Both the position numbers and the translations under genes were made by a program. The notes under the pieces are model-generated. The model saw only the letters and a program-made list of their open reading frames with translations. It was not told the DNA's origin and searched no databases. A stretch of DNA of 39,747 bases, taken from NCBI RefSeq assembly GCF_007713715.1, contig NZ_VJWX01000010.1:1-39747 (forward strand). The letters run 5' to 3'. This document shows, piece by piece, positions 31,069-38,706 of this stretch. Source of the DNA: Amycolatopsis rhizosphaerae (GTDB taxonomy: Bacteria > Actinomycetota > Actinomycetes > Mycobacteriales > Pseudonocardiaceae). Within the stretch, counting starts at the first letter, position 1. The number at the start of each line of letters is the position of its first letter.

Positions 31069-32460
31069 ATGGGCACCGACGCACTGCTGACCGAACTTCG
31101 TGAAGCGCTCGGGAAGGACGCCGTCCTGGCCGACCCCGAGGTCATCGACAGCTACGCGCGGGACATGATGCCGCTGGCCCCGTCCGGCAGGCCGCTGGCC
31201 GTGGTCCTGCCCTCCGACGTGGCGGGGGTGCAGGCCACCGTCCGCGCCTGCGCCGCCGCCGGAGTGCCGATCGTGCCGCGCGGCGCGGGCAGCGGACTTT
31301 CCGGCGCCGCGAACGCCGTCGACGGCTGCGTCATGCTCGTGATGACCAGGTTCGACAAGGTGCTGGAGATCGACCCGGGCAACCGGCTCGCCGTCGTGCA
31401 GCCCGGCGTGATCAACCTCGACTTCCGCACCGCGGTCGAAAAGCACGGGCTGTTCTACCCGCCCGACCCGTCCAGCTACGACTGGTGCACCATCGGCGGC
31501 AACCTCTCCACCAACGCCGGCGGCCTGTGCTGCGTGAAGTACGGCGTGACCACCGACTCGGTACTCGGCCTGGAAGTCGTCCTCGCCGACGGCTCGCTGC
31601 TCAAGACCGGCCGCCGAACCGTGAAGGGCGTGGCCGGGTACGACCTGACCAAGCTGTTCATCGGCAGTGAGGGCACCCTCGGCGTGATCACCCAGGCCAC
31701 CGTCGCGTTGCGCCCGCTGCCCCAGGCGCCCGGCACCCTCGTGGCCGGCTTCGACGCCACGGAAAAGGCGGGCGAAGCGGTCGCGCGGATCGTGCGCGAC
31801 GGTCTGGTGCCCTCCCTGATGGAGATCATGGACGCCAGTTCCATCAAGGCCGCCGAGACCTACCTGAACACCGATCTCGGAGCGGGTTCCGACTGCATGG
31901 CACTGCTGCTGTGCCAGTCCGACGCCGGTGGCGAGGTGGCGCGGCGCGAACTCGCCGCGATCGAGAAGATCTGCGTGGACTGCGGCTCCACCATGGCCTA
32001 TGCGACCGATGACCTGGCCGAGGGCCGCATGCTGATGCAGGCGCGGCGCGTCGTGCTCACCGCGCTCGAACAGTACGGCGTGTGGCTGACCGACGACGTG
32101 TGCGTGCCCCGCACCCGCATCGCCGAACTGATCTCCGCCTGCGAGCGCATCAGCCAGGAGGTCGGCCTGCGGATCGCCGTCGTCGGGCACGCGGGCGACG
32201 GGAACATGCACCCGACGATCGTCTACTCGCCCGATTCACCGGAGGAGTTCGAACGCGCCCGCAGGGCCTTCGACGACATCCTCGACGTCGGGCTGTCCCT
32301 CGGCGGCACGGTCACCGGCGAACACGGCGTCGGCAAGATCAAGCGCGACTGGCTGGCCCGCGAGATCGGCCCGGTCGGCATCCGCGTCCATCGCCAGATC
32401 AAGCAGGCGCTCGACCCCGACAACCTGTTCAACCCCGGCTCGATGTTCTCGATGAGCTAG
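31069..32460 (+). CDS. GlcD-type FAD-linked oxidase
   Basis: Flavoprotein oxidoreductase of 463 aa in the glycolate oxidase GlcD/D-lactate dehydrogenase group. The PCMH-type FAD domain covers about residues 40-215, with PRGAGSGLSGAANAV (70-84) and IGGNLSTNAGGLCCVKYG. The C-terminal FAD-oxidase domain has VVGHAGDGNMHPT (about 371-383), GTVTGEHGVGKIK and LDPDNLFNPG. It probably oxidises a 2-hydroxy acid. No GlcE or GlcF partner is next to it, so it may work alone with a quinone or cytochrome acceptor. The start is ATG 31069; the transcript may be leaderless. A terminator follows directly. Confidence 0.92.
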   Translation: MGTDALLTELREALGKDAVLADPEVIDSYARDMMPLAPSGRPLAVVLPSDVAGVQATVRACAAAGVPIVPRGAGSGLSGAANAVDGCVMLVMTRFDKVLEIDPGNRLAVVQPGVINLDFRTAVEKHGLFYPPDPSSYDWCTIGGNLSTNAGGLCCVKYGVTTDSVLGLEVVLADGSLLKTGRRTVKGVAGYDLTKLFIGSEGTLGVITQATVALRPLPQAPGTLVAGFDATEKAGEAVARIVRDGLVPSLMEIMDASSIKAAETYLNTDLGAGSDCMALLLCQSDAGGEVARRELAAIEKICVDCGSTMAYATDDLAEGRMLMQARRVVLTALEQYGVWLTDDVCVPRTRIAELISACERISQEVGLRIAVVGHAGDGNMHPTIVYSPDSPEEFERARRAFDDILDVGLSLGGTVTGEHGVGKIKRDWLAREIGPVGIRVHRQIKQALDPDNLFNPGSMFSMS

Positions 32461-32470
32461 ACGAGCCATT

Positions 32471-32493
32471 GCCGTGAGGGGACCCCTCACGGC
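32471..32493. terminator. Terminator after the GlcD-type gene
   Basis: Inverted repeat gccgtgagggg (32471-32481) and its exact complement at 32483-32493, separated by one base. CCTGTTT follows on the plus strand. It lies between convergent genes and may act both ways. It belongs to the same sequence type as the hairpin at 35818-35858. Confidence 0.8.
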
Positions 32494-32518
32494 CCTGTTT
32501 GGCTGTGTCTAGCGGTGC

Positions 32519-33226
32519 CTAGCGGTCGATCCGGGGGATCTGCTGGGTGACCTCGGCGTCGGCCGGGTTCGCCGCGCCGGCGAGCTTGCGCTCGCGGCGG
32601 CTGCGCGCCCATTCCACGATCAGCGGCACCACCGAGACCAGCACGATCAGGATGAAGATGGCCTCGATGTTGCTCTTGATGAACGAGATGTTGCCGAGCA
32701 GGTGTCCCAGCGCGGTGATGCCGCCGGCCCACAGGATGCCGCCGATGACGGTGTAGGTGAAGTAGCGCTTGGGGTCCATCCGGCCGACACCGGCGATCCA
32801 GGTGATGAACGTCCGCACGAACGGCACGAACCGGGCCAGCACCACGGCCTTGGGCCCGTGCTTTTCCAGGAAGGCGTGCGTCTTGTCGACGTACTCCTGC
32901 TTGAAGAACTTCGAGTCCGGCCGTTTGAACAGGGCGGGACCCGCCTTGTAGCCGATGAAGTAGCCGACCGCGTTGCCGAGCAGCGCTGCCGCGCTGACCA
33001 CGAGGCAGACCAGCCACAACGGGGTGTGAATCGAGCCCTGGGCGACGAACAGGCCCGCGGTGAACAGCAGGGAGTCACCCGGGAGAACCGGGAAGACGCT
33101 GCTTTCGATGAAGATGACCAGGCAGAGCCCGAGAATGACGTACGCGCCGAACTGGGTCAGCAGGTACTCCGGGTTGAACCACTTGGGCATCAGGGCGAGC
33201 GTGGTCGTGGTCTCGGCAAGGATCAC
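32519..33226 (-). CDS. DedA-family membrane protein (copy 2)
   Basis: Integral membrane protein of 235 aa. FPVLPGDSLLFTAGLFVAQG (near residues 45-64) and ARFVPFVRTFITWIAGVGRM (near 131-150) are the two DedA motifs with the conserved Arg and Pro. The C-terminal tail after the last helix is charged (WARSRRERKLAGAANPADAE). The start is GTG 33226; the ribosome site is poor, and ATG 33190 is possible. It differs clearly from copy 1 at 25477, for example in the linker FKRPDSKFFKQEYVDKTHAF, so this is not a recent duplication. A lipid-carrier recycling or membrane-homeostasis role is known for some members. Confidence 0.9.
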   Translation of the reverse strand: MILAETTTTLALMPKWFNPEYLLTQFGAYVILGLCLVIFIESSVFPVLPGDSLLFTAGLFVAQGSIHTPLWLVCLVVSAAALLGNAVGYFIGYKAGPALFKRPDSKFFKQEYVDKTHAFLEKHGPKAVVLARFVPFVRTFITWIAGVGRMDPKRYFTYTVIGGILWAGGITALGHLLGNISFIKSNIEAIFILIVLVSVVPLIVEWARSRRERKLAGAANPADAEVTQQIPRIDR

Positions 33227-33268
33227 ACCATCAAACGGTACAGGGTGACCCTGTGTTGCCTCTGTGGG

Positions 33269-33595
33269 CTACAACAGTGTGATAAGGCCGATCACCGCTC
33301 CCGTGGCCAGCCCGAGCAGCACGGCCAGCGACAGGATCCATACCGCGGAGAGCGGTCCGGCCCGCCCCGCGTTCAGGGTGGCCACGGCGGGATCACTCAT
33401 GGCGGGATCACCGGCGGTGGGGAAATCGAGTGCGGCGCGCTCGCGGGCGAGCGCGCCCCCGTCTGCGCCGGAGAGCAACCCGTACTGCGGAGGCGGCGGT
33501 GGCGCGCCCGGCGCGCGGTCTCCGGGTGGGGCGCTCCTCGCCTGGGCACGCAGCGCCTCGGCCAGCAGGCGCTCCGGATCCTCGAGCTCGCTCAC
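33269..33595 (-). CDS. Small tail-anchored-type membrane protein, unknown function
   Basis: I do not recognise this 108-aa protein. The first 30 residues look helical and charged (MSELEDPERLLAEALRAQA). A Pro/Gly/Ala-rich stretch follows (GAPPPPPQYGLL). One hydrophobic helix lies at the very C-terminus (AVWILSLAVLLGLATGAVIG). This layout predicts a cytoplasmic domain held by a C-terminal anchor. The start is GTG 33595 with AGGCGA upstream. It lies between nagA and dedA on the same strand, 50 bp after the nagA stop. It could be a small conserved actinomycete protein. Confidence 0.65.
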   Translation of the reverse strand: MSELEDPERLLAEALRAQARSAPPGDRAPGAPPPPPQYGLLSGADGGALARERAALDFPTAGDPAMSDPAVATLNAGRAGPLSAVWILSLAVLLGLATGAVIGLITLL

Positions 33596-33645
33596 TCGCC
33601 TGAGCTTAGGGGCTGGCCGTGCGTCCACGCACGGGTCGTGCCACC

Positions 33646-34782
33646 TCAGGCCACCCAGTCGCCGTGGCGCATCACCCGGACCGGACGCAGATCGTCGTCG
33701 AGGACGACGAGGTCGGCGGCCAGCCCGCTCTGCAGCGACCCGGTGCGGTGGGAGAGACCGAGGAGCTCCGCGGGGCGGCCCGAGGTGGCGCGGACCGCGT
33801 CCGCCACACCGAGCCCGGCGCCGCGGACCAGGTTCCGGAAGGCCACGTCCATGGTCAGGGTGCTGCCCGCCAGCGCACCGGTTTCGGCGACGGTGGCCAC
33901 CCCGTCCCGCACGTCCACTTCGAGCCGCCCGAGGTGATACCGGCCGTCCGCCGCGTCGGTGGCCGACATCGCGTCGGTGATCAGGATGGTCCGGCCCCGC
34001 CCGGCATGGGTCGCGGCCAGGCGCAGCACGGTGGGATGGACGTGCACGAGGTCGCAGATGAGCTCGATCGTGATCCGCTCGTCGTCGAGCAGCGCGCCGA
34101 TCGGCCCCGGTTCGCGGTGGTGCAGCGGGCGCATCCCGTTGAACAGGTGCGTGGCGACGGTGGCGCCCGCCTCGATGGCGGGCCGGATCTGCTCCTCGGT
34201 CCCGTCGGTGTGCCCGATCGCGGCGATCACCCCGGCCTCGGTGATCTGCCGGACCGCGCGCACCGCGCCGGTGAGTTCCGGGGCGAGCGTGACCATCCGC
34301 ACCGCACCCTGCCCGGCCCGCAGCAGTGCGTCCACGGCGGCGGTGTCGGGTTCGAGCAGGACCGCCGGGTCGTGCGCGCCGCAGCGCGCCGCGGCGATGA
34401 ACGGGCCTTCCAGGTGGATGCCTGCCAGCTCGCCTTCCTCGACCAGCTCCCGCAGTGCGGCCTCCTGGTCGGCCAGTGCGCGGATCGGTTCGGAGACCAG
34501 GCTGGCCAGCATGGTCGTCGTACCGTGGCGGCGGTGTGCGACGACCGCGCGCAGGATCTCCTTGGGATCGGCACTGGAGAACGAGCCGCCCCCGCCGCCG
34601 TGGCAGTGCAGGTCGATGAACCCGGGGACGACGAGTTCGCCGTTGAGTGCCAGGCGAGGGCCGGGGGGCGGGCTGCCGGTGCCGATCCCGGAGACGAGCC
34701 CGCCGGAGACGGTCAGCCAGCCGTCGTTGACCACGCCTTCGGGGAGCGCCAGCTTGCCGCCGGTGAGCACAAGGTCCGTCAC
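33646..34782 (-). CDS. nagA: N-acetylglucosamine-6-phosphate deacetylase
   Basis: Cytoplasmic metal hydrolase of 378 aa that turns GlcNAc-6-phosphate into glucosamine-6-phosphate and acetate, in chitin and cell-wall sugar use. PGFIDLHCHGGGGGS (H59, H61), GIHLEGPF (metal Glu), IGHTDG (metal His), THLFNGMRPLHHREPG and ILITDAMSA (catalytic Asp) are all present. The start is GTG 34782 with no clear ribosome site; TATATG eight bases upstream could be the -10 of a leaderless transcript. A DasR-type operator core lies 16 bp upstream. nagB and sugar PTS genes are not in the window. Confidence 0.95.
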   Translation of the reverse strand: MTDLVLTGGKLALPEGVVNDGWLTVSGGLVSGIGTGSPPPGPRLALNGELVVPGFIDLHCHGGGGGSFSSADPKEILRAVVAHRRHGTTTMLASLVSEPIRALADQEAALRELVEEGELAGIHLEGPFIAAARCGAHDPAVLLEPDTAAVDALLRAGQGAVRMVTLAPELTGAVRAVRQITEAGVIAAIGHTDGTEEQIRPAIEAGATVATHLFNGMRPLHHREPGPIGALLDDERITIELICDLVHVHPTVLRLAATHAGRGRTILITDAMSATDAADGRYHLGRLEVDVRDGVATVAETGALAGSTLTMDVAFRNLVRGAGLGVADAVRATSGRPAELLGLSHRTGSLQSGLAADLVVLDDDLRPVRVMRHGDWVA

Positions 34783-34797
34783 GATGTCAGCATATAT

Positions 34798-34809
34798 TGG
34801 TCTAAACCA
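34798..34809. promoter_or_regulatory. dre-like site (DasR operator) upstream of nagA
   Basis: TGGTCTAAACCA differs by one base from the dre core TGGTCTAGACCA known from Streptomyces DasR. It lies 16 bp before the nagA start, over the likely promoter, and just after the sigma factor stop codon. Placement at nagA is what is established for DasR, a GntR-family GlcNAc regulator. The regulator gene itself is not here. Confidence 0.8.
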
Positions 34810-34810
34810 G

Positions 34811-35437
34811 CTAGCCGCTCATAGCCTTCTGGAGCGATTCGAGGGCACGGCTCGCCGTCGACTTGACGGTTCCCTTCGAGATCCCCGCCGCCTCCGAGAT
34901 CTCCGCCTCGGAAAGCCCGCCGTAGTAGCGCAGGACCAGCACCTCGCGCTGCCGCGGCGGCAGCTTCGACAGGGCGTTGACCACCGCCTGGTGCTCGCTG
35001 GACAGCATCGCCAGACTCTCCGCCGAGCGCGCGTTCACCACGTGCGGCGGCACGTACTCACGGGCCGTCTTGCGCCGGCGGAGCACGCTGCGGGACCCGT
35101 TCACCACGGCGGTGCGCAGGTACCCGACGGCCGCGGCGGAATCCCGGAGCTTGCCCCAGTTGCGATGCAGGCCGGTGAACGCCTCCTGGACCACGTCCTC
35201 CGCGGTGGCCGGCTCGTCGACGAGCAGGATCGCCAGCCGCACCAGGCGCATGCGGTGCGTGCGGTACAGGTCTTCCAAGGTCAACGGCGCCGTGGGCGGC
35301 GCAGGGGGCCGTCCGAGCCCGTCGACCGTACGCAAATGCCCGAGCGTCCGCTCGACACTTCGCTCCGCGCTAACGTCCGACATGTAGCCCTGCCCGTCCT
35401 TGACCTTCGCTCGCTCGTAACCCACATCTATCTCCAC
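34811..35437 (-). CDS. ECF sigma factor, SigE-like family
   Basis: Alternative RNA polymerase sigma factor of up to 208 aa. Region 2 is LEDLYRTHRMRLVRLAILLV plus EDVVQEAFTGLHRNW (near residues 53-92). Region 4 is LPPRQREVLVLRYYGGLSEA (near 158-177), followed by the HTH helix EISEAAGISKGTVKSTASRA. The start may be GTG 35437, with TACGCT upstream as -10 (leaderless), or ATG 35383 with GGCAGGGC just before it. No anti-sigma gene is adjacent. It is divergent from the yciI-like gene. What it controls cannot be told. Confidence 0.88.
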   Translation of the reverse strand: MEIDVGYERAKVKDGQGYMSDVSAERSVERTLGHLRTVDGLGRPPAPPTAPLTLEDLYRTHRMRLVRLAILLVDEPATAEDVVQEAFTGLHRNWGKLRDSAAAVGYLRTAVVNGSRSVLRRRKTAREYVPPHVVNARSAESLAMLSSEHQAVVNALSKLPPRQREVLVLRYYGGLSEAEISEAAGISKGTVKSTASRALESLQKAMSG

Positions 35438-35538
35438 GCGCGCTCAGCGTATCGGGTTGCGCCACAAGGGTCATAAGTTGCGAAAGGGTAGCGTGCGCAC
35501 GGAAAGGAAAGAAGGACTTTGGGGCAAGGAGGCAGGCG

Positions 35539-35814
35539 ATGAAGTCGTTCCTGGTGGAGACCCGCTACGTGCCGGATAAGTACGGGGAGGTCCGGCCGCG
35601 CCACCGGGAGTACCTGCGGAAACTGGCCGAAGAGGGCGTCTGCCTCGTCGCCGGGCCGCTCGCGGACGGCAGCGGTGGCGTGATGCTCTTCCGCGCCGAG
35701 GACGCCGAGGCCCTGCAGAAGATCATCGACGCCGACCCCTACCACCTCGAAGGCGCCTTGGCCGAGCGCAGCGTCCGCGAGTACACCCCGGTGCTCGGCT
35801 CCTGGGTGTCCTGA
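35539..35814 (+). CDS. YciI-family protein
   Basis: Small ferredoxin-like-fold protein of 91 aa. FLVETRYVPDKYGEVRPRHR and YLRKLAEEGVCLVAGPLADG are typical of YciI, with the conserved His in RPRHREYL and Asp in GPLADGSGG. DPYHLEGALAERSVREYTPV closes the domain. The start is ATG 35539 with the ideal site AAGGAGG six bases upstream. The biochemical role of the family is poorly defined. It is divergent from the ECF sigma gene. YciI-like (DGPF) proteins are often found near ECF factors, so a link is possible. Confidence 0.88.
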   Translation: MKSFLVETRYVPDKYGEVRPRHREYLRKLAEEGVCLVAGPLADGSGGVMLFRAEDAEALQKIIDADPYHLEGALAERSVREYTPVLGSWVS

Positions 35815-35817
35815 CGG

Positions 35818-35858
35818 CGAAGCGGCCGTGAAGGGATCCGCCCTTCACGGCCGCTTCG
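35818..35858. terminator. Bidirectional terminator, 18-bp stem
   Basis: Arms 35818-35835 and 35841-35858 pair perfectly, with loop ATCCG. The inner part (ggccgtgaaggg) resembles the arm at 32471. It lies between the convergent yciI-like and SDR genes. No T-run is visible on either side. Confidence 0.85.
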
Positions 35859-35860
35859 GG

Positions 35861-36739
35861 TCAGCGAGTGGCGGCCCGGCCGCCGTGGCCGTTGACCGAC
35901 GACGCCTTGGCGCCTCGCGCCTCGATGTCCTCGAGCGCGGCCCGGTCCGCCGCCGGCACCCGGAGGCGTGCGCCGAGTTCGATGATCGGCGGCAGCAGTG
36001 CCCGCACCAGTTTGAGCGCCCCGACCCAGCGGGGCACGTGGATGGTCCTGGCACGCCGCAGCACCCCGGCCTCGAGGAGGTCGATCGCCACGCCGAGCGG
36101 GTAGGTCCTGCCGAGCAGCCCGGGCATACCGCTGCGCAGCTTGCCGAACACCGGGTGCGCGTCCGCGCTTTCCACCAGGTCCGTCCGGATCCAGGTCGGG
36201 TGCGCGACGCCCACCTTGACGCCCAGGTGCGCGACCTCGGCCCGCAGACTGTTGCAGAACGCCTCGACCCCGGCCTTCGCCGCCGCGTAGTTCGCCATCG
36301 CCGGCGCGTGCGCTATCGCCGCCAGGGACGATATCGCCAGCAGATACCCCTTGCTCCTGATGACGTGCGGCAGGGTCACCCGGAAGGTGCGCCACACGCC
36401 GAGGAGATCGACCTCGATCACCTTCTCGAATGCGTCGGGGTCGACCGAGCGGACGAAACCGGTGGTCGCGATCCCGGCGTTGGCGATCACGATGTCGATC
36501 CCGCCGAACCGCTCGACCACACCGGCCGTCGCCCGCTCCAGCGCCGTCCAGTCGGTGACGTCGGCCTCCCACGAGTGCGCCGACGGGCCGATCCGCTCGG
36601 CGACCTTGCGCTGTTCCTCGGCTTCCAGTCCGACGAGGGCCACCTTGGCACCCTTGGCGGCGAGCCGTTCCGCGAGCCCGGCGCCGATGCCGCGCGCAGC
36701 TCCGGTGATGAGCACGACCTTGCCTTCTACGTTGGCCAT
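35861..36739 (-). CDS. SDR-family oxidoreductase (long C-terminal tail)
   Basis: Short-chain dehydrogenase of 292 aa. The cofactor motif is TGAARGIG (residues 12-19), then IANAGIAT, catalytic Ser in AISSLAAI and YAAAK. After the Rossmann fold, about 70 residues (VLRRARTIHVPRWVGALKLV and on) form a hydrophobic and basic tail seen in SDRs thought to associate with membranes. ATG 36739 was chosen. A GTG at 36748 has a better-placed GAGG and would add three residues. A short TetR-like inverted repeat lies upstream at 36761. The substrate is unknown. Confidence 0.86.
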   Translation of the reverse strand: MANVEGKVVLITGAARGIGAGLAERLAAKGAKVALVGLEAEEQRKVAERIGPSAHSWEADVTDWTALERATAGVVERFGGIDIVIANAGIATTGFVRSVDPDAFEKVIEVDLLGVWRTFRVTLPHVIRSKGYLLAISSLAAIAHAPAMANYAAAKAGVEAFCNSLRAEVAHLGVKVGVAHPTWIRTDLVESADAHPVFGKLRSGMPGLLGRTYPLGVAIDLLEAGVLRRARTIHVPRWVGALKLVRALLPPIIELGARLRVPAADRAALEDIEARGAKASSVNGHGGRAATR

Positions 36740-36760
36740 GACCGGCACGCTACCTCAACC

Positions 36761-36771
36761 TACCGTCAGTA
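36761..36771. promoter_or_regulatory. Possible TetR-type operator taccgtcagta
   Basis: An imperfect palindrome (tac-cg-t-ca-gta, four of five pairs) lies 22 bp before the SDR start. Its form recalls TetR-family sites of the TTACCGNCGGTAA type. No regulator gene is adjacent, so this is weak. Confidence 0.25.
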
Positions 36772-36801
36772 AGCTACTCCACAGTAGGGTGCATTTTCGC
36801 C

Positions 36802-37734
36802 CTATGCCGAAGCCTCGTCGAGCGCGGCAAGGTCGGCCTCGGTGAGCCGCAACTCGACCGAAGCCAGGAGGTCGGCCAGCTGCTCGGTGTTCCGCGCGCT
36901 GGCGATCGGTGCGGCGACCGTCGGCTGGGCCGCGAGCCAGGCCAGCGCGACGGCGGCCGGGGTCGAGCCGTGGGCGGCCGCGATGCCGTCGAGCGCCTCC
37001 AGCACCCGCTCGCCCCGGTGGTCGAGGTAGGCCGCCGCGCCTCCGGCCCGCGGGCTGCCGCCGTCGGCCTCACGGGAGCGGTACTTGCCGGTGAGAAAGC
37101 CGCGTGCCAGCGCGTAATACGGCATGGTGGACAGACCCTCCTTCTCCACCAACGGCGCCAGGTCCCGCTCGTAGGCCCGCTCCACGAGGTTGTAGTGCGG
37201 TTGCACGGCGACGTACCGGGCGAAGCCCTCCTTGTCCGAAATGGACAGTGCTTCCGCCAGCCGCCCGGCGGTGTAGTTCGACGCCCCGAGGTAGCGGACC
37301 TTCCCCGCCCGTACCAGTTCGTCGAACGCACCGAGCGTTTCCTCCAGCGGAACGTCGGGGAAATCGCGGTGCGCGTAGTAGAGGTCGATGTAGTCGGTCT
37401 TCAGGCGCCGCAACGAATCCTCGGCGGCTTCGCGGATGTTCTTCGCGGACAGCCCGGGACGCCGGGCCCAGCTGCCCACCTTCGTCGCGATCACCACGTC
37501 GTCCCGGCGTCCGCGCCGGGAAAGCCAGTTCCCGATGACGGTTTCGGACTCTCCGCCCGAATTTCCCGGTACCCAGGCCGTGTAGGAGTCCGCGGTGTCG
37601 ATGAAGTCGCCCCCGGCCGCGACGTAGGCGTCCAGCACGGCGAAGGACTGCGTCTCGTCGGCGGTCCAGCCGAAGACGTTGCCGCCGAGGTTCAACCCGT
37701 ACACGTCCAGCTCACTGCTACCGATTCTCGTCAT
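36802..37734 (-). CDS. Aldo/keto reductase
   Basis: NADPH-dependent TIM-barrel oxidoreductase of 310 aa. The catalytic tetrad is D46, Y51, K85 and H122 (FIDTADSYTAW, ATKVGSW, YYAHRDF). The C-terminal cofactor part is AAPIASARNTEQLADLLASV. The subgroup resembles YajO/Kv-beta-like reductases (SESETVIGNWL-type segment at about 60-71, here GGESETVIGNWL). The start is ATG 37734; a good ribosome site is not seen. It is divergent from the LLM-family gene, with 69 bp between starts. The natural substrate is unknown. Confidence 0.9.
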   Translation of the reverse strand: MTRIGSSELDVYGLNLGGNVFGWTADETQSFAVLDAYVAAGGDFIDTADSYTAWVPGNSGGESETVIGNWLSRRGRRDDVVIATKVGSWARRPGLSAKNIREAAEDSLRRLKTDYIDLYYAHRDFPDVPLEETLGAFDELVRAGKVRYLGASNYTAGRLAEALSISDKEGFARYVAVQPHYNLVERAYERDLAPLVEKEGLSTMPYYALARGFLTGKYRSREADGGSPRAGGAAAYLDHRGERVLEALDGIAAAHGSTPAAVALAWLAAQPTVAAPIASARNTEQLADLLASVELRLTEADLAALDEASA

Positions 37735-37803
37735 AGCCCGAACGTTAGCCGGGACGGGCGACAGCTCCCGGACCGTGGAATGAAACGCCGGAGGGCGCCG
37801 GTT

Positions 37804-38640
37804 GTGCGGGACATGACGAACGAACTCGGCACCCTCGGGGTGTGGGCGCACGAATCGGCCCTCGACGCGAAACTCGCCAGGGAACTGGAAAGTCTCGGCT
37901 ACGGCGCGATCTGGATCGGCGGTTCCCCGAACGGACGGCTCGAAGCGGTCGACACCCTGCTCGACGCGACCGAGCGGATCGTGGTGGCCACCGGCATCGT
38001 CAACATGTGGGCCGACGACGCGGCCACGGTCGCCCGTTCGTACCACCGCGTAGTGGCGCGGCATCCTGGCCGGTTCCTGCTCGGCGTCGGCATCGGGCAC
38101 CGCGAGCACACGCAGACCTACCAGAAGCCCTACGAGAAGATCGTCGAATACCTCGACCAGCTCGACGAGGCGGGTGTACCGGTCGAGGACCGCGTGCTCG
38201 CGGCACTCGGCCCCAAGGTGCTCAAGCTCGCCGCCGAGCGCGCCGCCGGTGCCCACCCGTACCTGGTGACCCCCGAACACACCCGGATGGCCCGCGACAT
38301 CCTCGGCGAAGGCAAGCTGCTGGCGCCGGAACACAAGGTCGTGCTCAGCGAAGACCCCGAAAAGGCCCGCGCGATCGCCCGCCCCAGGGTCCAGAACCCG
38401 TATCTCGGTCTCGCGAACTACGTCTCCAACCTTCGCCGCATCGGCTGGTCGGAAGAGGATCTCGCGGACGGCGGGAGCGACGCGCTCGTCGACGCCCTCG
38501 TGCTGCACGGCAGCGGCGCGGTCATCGCCGACGGGATCCGCGCGCACCTCGAAGCGGGCGCGGACCACGTCTGCGTCCAGGCGCTCGGCCCCGACCCCCG
38601 CGCGGCCTACCGAGCGATCTCCGAGGGATTGCTCTCATAG
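37804..38640 (+). CDS. LLM-class (luciferase-like) F420-dependent oxidoreductase
   Basis: Alpha/beta-barrel oxidoreductase of 278 aa from the bacterial luciferase superfamily, in the subgroup that normally uses F420. GTLGVWAHESALDAKLAREL opens the first strand. YGAIWIGGSPNGR, IVVATGIVNMWADDA, GRFLLGVGIGHREH and GAHPYLVTPEHTRMARDIL follow the family order. I chose GTG 37804 because GGAGGG (37790-37795) lies 8 bp upstream; ATG 37813 would lie too far from it. The stop overlaps an inverted repeat at 38640 that precedes the aldolase promoter. The substrate is unknown. Confidence 0.85.
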   Translation: MRDMTNELGTLGVWAHESALDAKLARELESLGYGAIWIGGSPNGRLEAVDTLLDATERIVVATGIVNMWADDAATVARSYHRVVARHPGRFLLGVGIGHREHTQTYQKPYEKIVEYLDQLDEAGVPVEDRVLAALGPKVLKLAAERAAGAHPYLVTPEHTRMARDILGEGKLLAPEHKVVLSEDPEKARAIARPRVQNPYLGLANYVSNLRRIGWSEEDLADGGSDALVDALVLHGSGAVIADGIRAHLEAGADHVCVQALGPDPRAAYRAISEGLLS

Positions 38641-38666
38641 AGGTCTGAGTCAGGACCTCGTACGAT
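38640..38666 (+). promoter_or_regulatory. Inverted repeat and -10 box upstream of the aldolase gene
   Basis: GAGGTC (38640-38645) and GACCTC (38654-38659) form an inverted repeat with 8-bp spacer. It is followed at once by TACGAT (38661-38666), a good -10 box. The repeat thus occupies the -35 region. No clear -35 hexamer is present, so an activator or repressor may bind here. It could also act as a weak hairpin for the upstream gene. Confidence 0.45.
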
Positions 38667-38706
38667 TCGGGCAAGGAAGGCGAACCACCTGCTAGGAGGA
38701 CCAACG

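Noticed and set aside
36802-38568. Apparent fusion of an N-terminal region to the aldo/keto reductase
   Set aside because: The extra upstream part is the antisense of the LLM gene; family homology begins at MTRIGSSELD (37734).
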